From NCBI GenBank assembly GCA_050942625.1, contig JBMNNS010000064.1, positions 1 to 9,900 on the forward strand: a stretch of DNA of 9,900 bases. Direction: 5' to 3'. Within the stretch, counting starts at the first letter, position 1. Each line of letters starts with the position of its first letter. The translations under genes were made by a program, and so were the position numbers. This DNA is from JBMNNS01 sp050942625. Its GTDB lineage: Bacteria > Bacillota > Dethiobacteria > DTU022 > UBA8154. Positions 1 through 5,055 of the stretch are shown here, piece by piece. The notes beneath the pieces are model-generated. The model saw only the letters and a list, made by a program, of their open reading frames with translations. It did no database searches and was not told the origin of the DNA.

Positions 1-42
1 AGCCCTATTTTTCCCGGACATGTTTCCAAATATATTTCGGGG

Positions 43-2457
43 TTATTCCTGTTTTTCAGCCTTTCCCTGTTCCTTGTCCTGTCCTGCCAGTATTTCATTG
101 TATTCCTCTAATTTTTTCTTGACCAGAAAATTAACCGTGCCTTCAGGGTAACGATGGTCTTCACCCCGCTCTCCTGCAGGAACACCCGTCAGTATTTCCA
201 AACCCTCATCTATGGTTTTGATTGCATAGATGTGAAATTTACCTTCCTTAACGCTAGCTACTACCTCCTCATTAAGCATCAGGTTCACAACATTTTGGCA
301 AGGGATGATGACCCCTTGTTCTCCAGTGAGGCCTTTTAACCGGCAGGCAGCATAAAATCCCTCTATTTTTCTGGTAACCCCACCGACCGGCTGCAACTCG
401 CCCTTTTGGTTAACAGAACCTGTCACAGCTATCCCCTGCTTAAGGGGAACACCACTCAGGGCGGAAAGCAAGGCAAAAAGCTCCGCAGCAGAAGCGCTAT
501 CCCCTTCAATGCCTTCGTAGGATTGTTCAAAACAAAGCCCGGCAGTCAGGCTCAGGGGTATATCCCAGGCATATTTGTGGGCAAGATAGCCGCTGATAAT
601 AAGCACGCCCTTGTCATGAATCCGGCCGCTCATTTTACTTTCCCTTTCAATGTTAACGATGCCCCGGCGCCCTGGAGAAACGGAAGCCGTAATGCGGGAG
701 GGGCGGCCAAAATAATAATCCCCTAAGTCTATGATGGCAAGGCCATTCACCTGGCCTTCCTTTTCCCCTTGAAGGTCAAGAAGTATCTGCCCGGAGTTGA
801 TTCTTTCCAGCAGGTTTATTTCATATTTATTGGAACGGTAATTTTTTTCGGCGATAGCATGGGCCACGTGTTCACTATGAATGTAATCACAGCCATTGAG
901 TGTAGCCCAGGCGTCAGCCTCATAGATGATCTCCACAATATCGTTAAAACATGTACTAAGCTTTTCCTGGTGTTCTGCCAGGCGGGAGCTGTATTCTACC
1001 ATCTTGGCTACCCCACTGCGCTCAAAGTGTTTTAAGTTTTCCTTTTTACAATACGAGGAAATAAAATTAGCCATTTTGGACATGTTTTCCAATGATCGAT
1101 CCATGCTAACGTCAAAATCGGCCTTGATCTTAAACAACTTGCGGAAATCCTCATCATACCAGTACAGTAGATGGTAAAGAAGGGGGTTTCCGATCATAAT
1201 AATTTTTAAATCCAAGGGGATAGGTTCGGGTTTTAATGTAGCTATGGTAAGAATGGCGTACTGTTCGCCGATAGTTTCCATGCGGACTTCTTTTGTTGTT
1301 AAAACACGTTTCAGGACTTCCCAGGATTGCAAGTTCAGGAGGACGTCCCTGGCCTGAAGAATCAGATACCCTCCATTGGCCTTGTGGAGTGATCCCGCCT
1401 TGATCATCATAAAATCCGTGGATACCATCCCCAGCCTGTTTTCGTGTTCAACCCTGCCGATCAGATTATAATATGTAGGGTTCGATTCTACTACTACGGG
1501 AGCTCCCTTTGTTTCACTGTTGTCGATGATCAGGTTAACGTTATATTTTGTGGCCGCAGTATCCCGGCCATAAAATTTAAACCAGGAAAAAGGAAACTGC
1601 CTTTCATCTTCTTCATCCTTAAAATCATTTAAATTTTCTAAGATGTCGTTGCTCAGGGCATCCAGGTAGCTTATAACTTTCTCAAAATTACCATACTTTT
1701 CCTTCATCTCATCAATGTGGTAACCGATGGCATTCAGGGCTGTTTTATGATCAAGGTCCTTAAATTCTTTTTTCATATTAATTTCTTCTTTTTGGATGCG
1801 TCTTACTATTTCCATAGCCTTGAGCTGGATTTCCGTAGAGTTTTTCTCCATTTCCTCTTTTTCTGGTTTTTCCAGGTAGTTAAAGTCGTCCTCGCTAAGC
1901 TCCTTGCCCTCCTTTATAGGGACACTCATAAATCCTGTGCTGGTTCGTTTCAGGATAAAACCTTTTTCCTGGGCTACCCTATCCAGTTCTTCCATTAAAG
2001 AAGACCTTGTTTCCTGAAATTTCTTTAAAATAGCTCCCTTTTGGCGTTCATAGGCTTCATCTCGAAAACTGTTGGGTATTTCTTCGCTAAGTTCTGCAAG
2101 CAGTTTATGCATATCCCCGGCAAAAACTTTTCCCATACCTGCCGGTAAGTTTAAAGCCAGAGGCTGATCCGGATTTTTAAAGTTATAAAGATAACACCAG
2201 TCATCAGGAACAGGTTCATTCTCAGCTATGCTGCTGATTATGGAGCGGGCATAGCTGGTTTTGCCCGTTCCTGTAATTCCGGTCATAAAAATGTTATAGC
2301 CGGGCCTTTTTATTTTAAGGCCAAAATCCATTGCCCGGACTGCCCTTTCCTGTCCAACAATCCCTTCTAAGGAGGGTATTTCTTCTGTTGTTTCAAACTC
2401 AAATATTTCAGGGTCACAAGCCCTAAATATTTCTTCTGGTTTTAAGCTGTTGATCAT
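43..2457 (-). CDS. Lon-like ATP-dependent protease (AAA+ ATPase with Lon C-terminal protease domain)
   Basis: This 804-residue protein joins an AAA+ ATPase to a Lon-type serine protease and should degrade misfolded or regulatory proteins using ATP. The Walker A motif GITGTGKT is at residues 60-67. A long charged, helix-rich insertion (about 135-285), probably coiled coil, follows. The Walker B region GGYLILQARD is at 362-371. The protease domain fills about 560-760 and has the dyad Ser654 in EGDSAS and Lys697 in VTRKIEG. The 43-residue separation equals that of Ser679/Lys722 in E. coli Lon. There is no classical Lon N-terminal substrate domain, so this is the Lon-like (COG1067) type rather than LonA. 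No membrane segment is seen, so it is probably cytosolic, unlike archaeal LonB. The ATG at 2455-2457 is preceded by an AAAGGGGGT ribosome binding site. The C-terminal tail after about 770 is charged and probably disordered. It lies 90 bp downstream of the CaiB-family gene on the same strand and could be cotranscribed with it. Confidence 0.95.
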   Translation of the reverse strand: MINSLKPEEIFRACDPEIFEFETTEEIPSLEGIVGQERAVRAMDFGLKIKRPGYNIFMTGITGTGKTSYARSIISSIAENEPVPDDWCYLYNFKNPDQPLALNLPAGMGKVFAGDMHKLLAELSEEIPNSFRDEAYERQKGAILKKFQETRSSLMEELDRVAQEKGFILKRTSTGFMSVPIKEGKELSEDDFNYLEKPEKEEMEKNSTEIQLKAMEIVRRIQKEEINMKKEFKDLDHKTALNAIGYHIDEMKEKYGNFEKVISYLDALSNDILENLNDFKDEEDERQFPFSWFKFYGRDTAATKYNVNLIIDNSETKGAPVVVESNPTYYNLIGRVEHENRLGMVSTDFMMIKAGSLHKANGGYLILQARDVLLNLQSWEVLKRVLTTKEVRMETIGEQYAILTIATLKPEPIPLDLKIIMIGNPLLYHLLYWYDEDFRKLFKIKADFDVSMDRSLENMSKMANFISSYCKKENLKHFERSGVAKMVEYSSRLAEHQEKLSTCFNDIVEIIYEADAWATLNGCDYIHSEHVAHAIAEKNYRSNKYEINLLERINSGQILLDLQGEKEGQVNGLAIIDLGDYYFGRPSRITASVSPGRRGIVNIERESKMSGRIHDKGVLIISGYLAHKYAWDIPLSLTAGLCFEQSYEGIEGDSASAAELFALLSALSGVPLKQGIAVTGSVNQKGELQPVGGVTRKIEGFYAACRLKGLTGEQGVIIPCQNVVNLMLNEEVVASVKEGKFHIYAIKTIDEGLEILTGVPAGERGEDHRYPEGTVNFLVKKKLEEYNEILAGQDKEQGKAEKQE

Positions 2458-2547
2458 TTTTACCCCCTTTTATGTAAATTAGGAAAGTTTAAGAATAATA
2501 ACATGATTCTCTTCCAGTTTATTTTTTCCTCTTCCTGCCTAAAATAA
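2458..2547. other. Intergenic gap between the CaiB-family gene and the Lon-like gene
   Basis: This 90-bp AT-rich gap contains the GGGGG-type ribosome binding site of the Lon-like gene next to its ATG. I see no hairpin followed by a T-run on the minus strand, so there is no clear terminator for the upstream gene, and no convincing promoter pair. Read-through is plausible. Confidence 0.4.
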
Positions 2548-3729
2548 TTAAATAACTCCTTTATTCCTTAGTTTATTAATCTCTGGAACAGTATAGCCCA
2601 ATTTTTTTAAAAACAGATCCGTATCCTCGCCAAGGCGCGGGGGATCCTTATAGTACCGGGCCGGGGTTTCAGGAAGGCGGCAAGGGAAACCAAGTTGCTT
2701 TATGGTACCCCTTTCCGGGTGAGGAATCTCCAAAAAAAGTTCCCTCCCCTGTAATTGAGGATGCTGTACCGCTTCCTCCGGTTCCAACAATGCTTCTACC
2801 GGGGTATCCACGGTAGAGAAAAATTCTATCCATTCTTTCTGGGAACGTTCCTTGAAAAGAGCGGCAACTTCTTCTTTCAATTTTTCCTGGGCCTTGCCAG
2901 TAGCATAGTGCAGGTCTATCCAATCCTTACGCCCCAAAGCCTCACAAAAGTTGCGCCAGAATTTATCCTCCAGGGCTCCAACGCTCATATACTTGCCGTC
3001 TTTAGTTTCAAAAATATTATAACAGGCATAGTAACCAAGAAGCTGGGCCTCATCTCTTTTGGGCGATTTTTTTGTTACAAAAAATTCTGCCAGTTGCATT
3101 GGCAAACAGGCCAAACACCCTGCTACCATGGAAACATCCAAGAATTGACCCCGCCCAGTTTTTTCCCGGGCCTGCAGGGCAAGCAGAATGGAGATCAACC
3201 CCCAGAGGGTCCCCCCTCCCACATCGGCAAGCGGGATATCCGGCATAATAGGCGGCTGGTCAGCTGCAGAACTAAAACGTAGAAGGCCCGTAAAACTCAT
3301 ATAGTTTAGATTATGCCCGGGTCTTAAACAATGAGGGCCACTTTGTCCATAACCTGTAATAGCACAGTAGATCAGTTTAGGGTTTATCTCCTTAAGCTGC
3401 TGGTAGCCCAACCCCAGGCGCTCCATCACCCCCGGCCGAAAACCTTCTACTAAGATATCAATTTCAGGTATCAATTTCTTAAATATTTCCTTGCCCTCGG
3501 GTTCTTTGAGGTTTAGGGTTATACTTTTCTTATTGCGGTTCAACTGCCAGAAAAAAACACTATCTTGATCCAGCATAGTGCCCATGGTGCGCAAAAGATC
3601 GCCTCCAAAAGGAGTTTCCAACTTAATTACCTCCGCCCCATGGTCAGCCAGAACAAGTGTACAATAAGGACCCGGAAGCTGCCGCGTCAGATCCAGAACC
3701 CTCAAACCCTCTAAAGCAGCACTTACCAT
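2548..3729 (-). CDS. CaiB/BaiF family (family III) CoA transferase, alpha-methylacyl-CoA racemase-like
   Basis: This 393-residue protein belongs to family III acyl-CoA transferases/racemases, which move CoA between carboxylic acids or epimerise 2-methylacyl-CoA esters in the cytosol. Family motifs seen are RQLPGPYCT (16-24), NRNKKSITLNL (64-74), EGFRPGVMERLGLG (95-108) and ITGYGQSGP (124-132). His139 in GHNLNY, Asp169 in LADVGGG and Glu254 in GALEDKFW align with the His126, Asp156 and Glu241 catalytic residues of the Mycobacterium tuberculosis racemase MCR. A transferase such as formyl-CoA transferase needs mainly the Asp. This favours a racemase-like enzyme, but the substrate cannot be named: no acyl-CoA dehydrogenase, ligase or carnitine gene is adjacent. 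The ATG is fixed by a strong AAGGAGG at 3737-3743, seven bases upstream. The length matches the family. A transferase on a different acyl-CoA remains possible. Confidence 0.9.
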   Translation of the reverse strand: MVSAALEGLRVLDLTRQLPGPYCTLVLADHGAEVIKLETPFGGDLLRTMGTMLDQDSVFFWQLNRNKKSITLNLKEPEGKEIFKKLIPEIDILVEGFRPGVMERLGLGYQQLKEINPKLIYCAITGYGQSGPHCLRPGHNLNYMSFTGLLRFSSAADQPPIMPDIPLADVGGGTLWGLISILLALQAREKTGRGQFLDVSMVAGCLACLPMQLAEFFVTKKSPKRDEAQLLGYYACYNIFETKDGKYMSVGALEDKFWRNFCEALGRKDWIDLHYATGKAQEKLKEEVAALFKERSQKEWIEFFSTVDTPVEALLEPEEAVQHPQLQGRELFLEIPHPERGTIKQLGFPCRLPETPARYYKDPPRLGEDTDLFLKKLGYTVPEINKLRNKGVI

Positions 3730-3736
3730 AAAAAAT

Positions 3737-3743
3737 CCTCCTT
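3737..3743 (-). promoter_or_regulatory. Ribosome binding site of the CaiB-family gene
   Basis: On the minus strand AAGGAGG lies 7 nt before the ATG at 3727-3729. It is the best Shine-Dalgarno match in the window and fixes the start. The leader upstream (to about 3830) shows no confident -35/-10 pair. Confidence 0.85.
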
Positions 3744-3788
3744 ATTATGTAAATATGATTCCTGCAAAAACGCCATAGCTATTAGTAG

Positions 3789-3806
3789 GGGCAGATGACT
3801 CTGTCC
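3789..3806. repeat. Small inverted repeat upstream of the CaiB-family gene
   Basis: GGGCAGA, a TGAC loop and TCTGTCC can form a 7-bp hairpin with one G-T pair. With its GTAGGGGCAG lead and CCGCCC tail it resembles another dispersed G-rich hairpin type that I recall from anaerobe genomes. Only one copy occurs here, so calling it a repeat family member is a guess. It lies in the leader of the CaiB-family gene and could affect its mRNA. Confidence 0.3.
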
Positions 3807-3840
3807 GCCCTGTTTTTCAAAGCGCATTTAGATACAAATA

Positions 3841-3912
3841 TTTGTCATCCTGAGCGTAACACAATTTGTCATCCTGAGCGTAACACAATTTGTCATCCTG
3901 AGCGTAACACAA
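3841..3912. repeat. Tandem array, 24-nt unit, three identical copies, leading into palindrome copy 1
   Basis: Three perfect units start at 3841, 3865 and 3889. Each is TTTGTCATCCTGAGCG followed by TAACACAA. The fourth unit begins at 3913 with the same 16 bases and then runs into the complete palindrome. The array unit is thus the first 14 nt of the palindrome, with the two T preceding it, plus an 8-nt linker. Perfect identity points to recent expansion. There are no unique spacers between units, so this is not a CRISPR array. Confidence 0.95.
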
Positions 3913-3914
3913 TT

Positions 3915-3979
3915 TGTCATCCTGAGCGTTAGCGAAGGATCCTAAGATTCTTCAGTCGCTTCGCTCCCTCAGAATGACA
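3915..3979. repeat. Imperfect palindrome copy 1 (65 bp)
   Basis: The ends TGTCATCCTGAG and CTCAGAATGACA pair over 12 positions with one mismatch. Inside, AGCGAA can pair with TTCGCT. Alternatively the central GAAGGATC and GATTCTTC can pair (8 bp, one G-T) around a CTAA loop, so two folds compete. It is identical to copy 2 over 65 bp, and the following GAAAA is also shared. No T-run follows on either strand, so an intrinsic terminator is not supported. Confidence 0.93.
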
Positions 3980-4001
3980 GAAAAGGTCGTATTTAAATTC
4001 C

Positions 4002-4050
4002 TTGCAAAACAATGGCTTTTGTCTTCCTATATTGCTATACCAGGTCTGTC
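4002..4050. repeat. Trailer segment, left copy
   Basis: This 49-bp stretch, containing CAATGGCTTTTGTC and CCTATATTGC, recurs at 4821-4869 with 8 mismatches by hand alignment. It links the first palindrome to the second array in both blocks. No coding sense is seen in it. Confidence 0.75.
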
Positions 4051-4117
4051 TTGCCGGGTTGTCATCCCGGGTCTGTCATACAGGATTTGTCTTAACCAGG
4101 GTCTATCTTACCGGTTC
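4047..4117. repeat. Degenerate tandem array, about 14-nt unit, five units, leading into palindrome copy 2
   Basis: Units start with TGTCTT, TGTCAT, TGTCAT, TGTCTT and TATCTT at 4047, 4060, 4074, 4088 and 4104, and palindrome copy 2 begins with the same tip at 4118. Spacings are 13, 14, 14, 16 and 14 nt. The linkers are variants of CCGGGT. Divergence between units suggests an older array than the 24-nt one. Confidence 0.75.
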
Positions 4118-4182
4118 TGTCATCCTGAGCGTTAGCGAAGGATCCTAAGATTCTTCAGTCGCTTCGCTCCCTCAGAATGACA
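4118..4182. repeat. Imperfect palindrome copy 2 (65 bp)
   Basis: Identical to copy 1 over the full 65 bp plus GAAAA, in the same orientation, 203 bp away. It ends 70 bp beyond the stop codon of the GIY-YIG gene. As RNA from the minus strand it would form a hairpin in that gene's 3' untranslated region and could stabilise or attenuate the transcript. Confidence 0.93.
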
Positions 4183-4252
4183 GAAAATGATAACGTACTT
4201 CTATTTAAGGTGGTGTAGCAACGCTGGCACACTCCAAGCAAAACAGAGGATC
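4183..4252. other. Spacer between palindrome copy 2 and the GIY-YIG gene 3' end
   Basis: Seventy bases with no gene. A TATTTAAGG resembling the trailer of the other palindromes is present near 4203. GGATCCT at 4249-4255 runs into the stop codon of the nuclease gene and looks like a palindrome remnant. Nothing else is recognised. Confidence 0.4.
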
Positions 4253-4537
4253 CTATCTTTGAAACATATTATACAAATCCCGCCATTCCGGGTTTAAGCT
4301 TGCTATTAATTCATTTTTCTTTTTCCTTGTCCAGCCCTTAATCTGTTTTTCTCTAGCTATTGCTGATAATACATCTGATGTAAAGTCATAATATACTAAC
4401 TTATTTATATTATATTTTGCTGTAAATCCCTTCACCAATTTATTTTTATGTTCATATACCCTTCGTTCTAAATTATTGGTGACACCAGTATACAAAACCT
4501 TGTTATTCCAGTTAGTCATTATGTAAACGTAATACAT
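4253..4537 (-). CDS. Small GIY-YIG domain nuclease (YhbQ/URI-like)
   Basis: This 94-residue protein is a single GIY-YIG domain, the Mg2+-dependent endonuclease fold of UvrC and homing endonucleases. Seen are YVYI (3-5 region, the GIY half), YTG at 16-18 (the YIG half, with Thr for Ile), the catalytic Arg in LERRVYEHK (23-31), Glu63 in AREKQIKGW (61-69), and NPEW at 82-85. The ATG at 4535-4537 is chosen because AGGGGTGA lies 4 nt upstream and small members of this family begin MYYVYI. An in-frame TTG at 4556-4558 would add PRGEG-type residues and swallow the binding site. The gene is visibly AT-richer than its neighbours, about one third G+C by eye, consistent with transfer. It is bracketed by repeat blocks on both sides. 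It is often annotated wrongly as 'excinuclease subunit C'. Target and role are unknown; handling of the flanking repeats is a hypothesis. Confidence 0.93.
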   Translation of the reverse strand: MYYVYIMTNWNNKVLYTGVTNNLERRVYEHKNKLVKGFTAKYNINKLVYYDFTSDVLSAIAREKQIKGWTRKKKNELIASLNPEWRDLYNMFQR

Positions 4538-4541
4538 CCCC

Positions 4542-4549
4542 TCACCCCT
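4542..4549 (-). promoter_or_regulatory. Ribosome binding site deciding the GIY-YIG start
   Basis: On the minus strand AGGGGTGA lies 4 nt before the ATG at 4535-4537. This supports the shorter 94-residue product over the upstream TTG start. The right repeat block begins only a few bases further upstream, at 4554, so any promoter must lie inside the repeat array. Confidence 0.65.
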
Positions 4550-4563
4550 AGGGTACAAGTATT

Positions 4564-4661
4564 TATCATCCTAAAACAACACATACTGTCATCCCTGAAA
4601 ACAACACATATTGTCATCCCTGAAAACAACACATATTGTCATCCCTGAAAACAACACATAT
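4564..4661. repeat. Tandem array, 25-nt unit, three copies plus one degenerate, leading into palindrome copy 3
   Basis: Units start at 4587, 4612 and 4637. Each is TGTCATCCCTGAAAAC followed by AACACATAT (AACACATAC-type variation at the edge). A degenerate 23-nt unit beginning TATCATCC lies at 4564-4586. Palindrome copy 3 starts at 4662 with the same TGTCATCC. The linker resembles the TAACACAA linker of the left 24-nt array (shared AACACA), which supports common descent of the two arrays. Confidence 0.93.
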
Positions 4662-4729
4662 TGTCATCCTGAGGGCAACGCCCGAAGGATCTTAAGATTC
4701 TTCAGTCGCTTTGCTCCTTCAGAATGACA
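4662..4729. repeat. Imperfect palindrome copy 3 (68 bp, variant)
   Basis: Same outer arms, TGTCATCCTGAG and TTCAGAATGACA, as copies 1 and 2. The left interior differs: GGGCAACGCCC forms its own small GGGC/GCCC hairpin. The central GAAGGATCTT/AAGATTCTTC is an almost perfect 20-bp palindrome with one G-T pair, better than in copies 1 and 2. It is followed by GAAAAGG and TATTTAAAT, as is copy 1. Confidence 0.92.
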
Positions 4730-4786
4730 GAAAAGGTTGTATTTAAATACCTTCTACCTTTGCTCCGTTTCTGCTGACATTATGCT

Positions 4787-4800
4787 TTCAGAATGGCAGA
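4787..4800. repeat. Decayed right half of a palindrome
   Basis: TTCAGAATGGCAGA matches the right arm CTCAGAATGACAGA with two changes and is followed by GTTGCATTTTAA, a variant of the trailer start. No left arm is present, so this is a remnant left by duplication or deletion within the right block. Confidence 0.6.
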
Positions 4801-4820
4801 AACAGTTGCATTTTAACACC

Positions 4821-4869
4821 CTGCAAGGCAATGGCTTTTGTCATCCTATATTGCCATAACGGTTCTGTC
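4821..4869. repeat. Trailer segment, right copy
   Basis: Counterpart of 4002-4050, with 41 of 49 positions identical by hand alignment. It carries CAATGGCTTTTGTCATCC and CCTATATTGCC and leads straight into the next array. Confidence 0.75.
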
Positions 4870-4978
4870 ATCACAGTTTTGTCATCCTTATTTTATCATC
4901 CTTTATTTCATACTATATTGTCATACTATATGTCATACTATATGTCATACTATATGTCATACTATATGTCATACTATA
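4866..4978. repeat. Tandem array, 14-nt then 12-nt units, leading into palindrome copy 4
   Basis: Tips TGTCAT, TGTCAT, TATCAT and TTTCAT start at 4866, 4880, 4894 and 4906 (14, 14 and 12 nt apart). Then five copies of TGTCATACTATA start at 4919, 4931, 4943, 4955 and 4967, with one base of variation absent after the first. Palindrome copy 4 starts at 4979 with the same tip. The array looks as if an older 14-nt register was overwritten by a recent perfect 12-nt expansion nearest the palindrome. Confidence 0.92.
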
Positions 4979-5055
4979 TGTCATCCTGAGCGTTAGCGAA
5001 GGATCCTGGTTTTAAGCTGTTTCAAAGATTCTTCACTCTTTCATTCAGAATGACA
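4979..5055. repeat. Imperfect palindrome copy 4 (77 bp), overlapping the malic enzyme 3' end
   Basis: The left 29 bases equal copies 1 and 2 (TGTCATCCTGAGCG onward). The centre carries an extra stretch with GGTTTTAAGCTGTTTCAA, and the right arm is TTCAGAATGACA. Positions 5041-5055 of the repeat are also the last codons and stop codon of the malic enzyme gene on the minus strand. Confidence 0.9.

Larger units (their letters stand above)
3833..4182. repeat. Left direct block of the repeat island (array-palindrome-trailer-array-palindrome)
   Basis: This composite block lies on the 3' side of the GIY-YIG gene. It starts at TACAAATATTTGTCATCC (3833-3850), which matches 16 of 18 bases at the start of the right block (4554-4571). 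In order it holds a 24-nt array, palindrome copy 1, a trailer, a degenerate array of about 14 nt period, and palindrome copy 2. The right block repeats this order. The trailer segment 4002-4050 matches 4821-4869 at 41 of 49 positions by hand alignment, so the blocks are related by duplication and not only by sharing short motifs. Confidence 0.75.
4554..5055. repeat. Right direct block of the repeat island
   Basis: This block repeats the order of the left block: leading TACAAGTATTTATCATCC, a 25-nt array, palindrome copy 3, an extra half-palindrome, the trailer, a 14/12-nt array and palindrome copy 4. It begins 17 nt upstream of the nuclease ATG and ends inside the malic enzyme gene. It is longer than the left block because of the extra half-palindrome and longer second array. 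Confidence 0.75.

Noticed and set aside
1..42. Start of another minus-strand gene (ATG near 19-21)
   Set aside because: Only seven codons are in view and the upstream GGAAAC is a weak binding site, so it cannot be supported.
2755..3282. Plus-strand open frame of 175 codons
   Set aside because: Antisense to the well-supported CaiB-family gene; no ribosome binding site or family motif.
4556..4558. TTG as the start of the GIY-YIG protein
   Set aside because: It would translate the ribosome binding site, and small family members start at MYYVYI. The ATG at 4535-4537 has a properly spaced site.
3841..4978. CRISPR array
   Set aside because: The 24-, 25- and 12-nt units are contiguous tandem repeats with no unique spacers, and no cas gene is present.
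3915..5055. Palindromes as rho-independent terminators
   Set aside because: The stems are long and mismatched, and no run of T follows on either strand. A transcript-stabilising or neutral role is as likely.
3833..5055. Insertion sequence or IS-derived element with transposase
   Set aside because: No transposase reading frame, HUH or DDE motif is visible. The only gene is a GIY-YIG nuclease, and no target-site duplication could be found at the outer edges.
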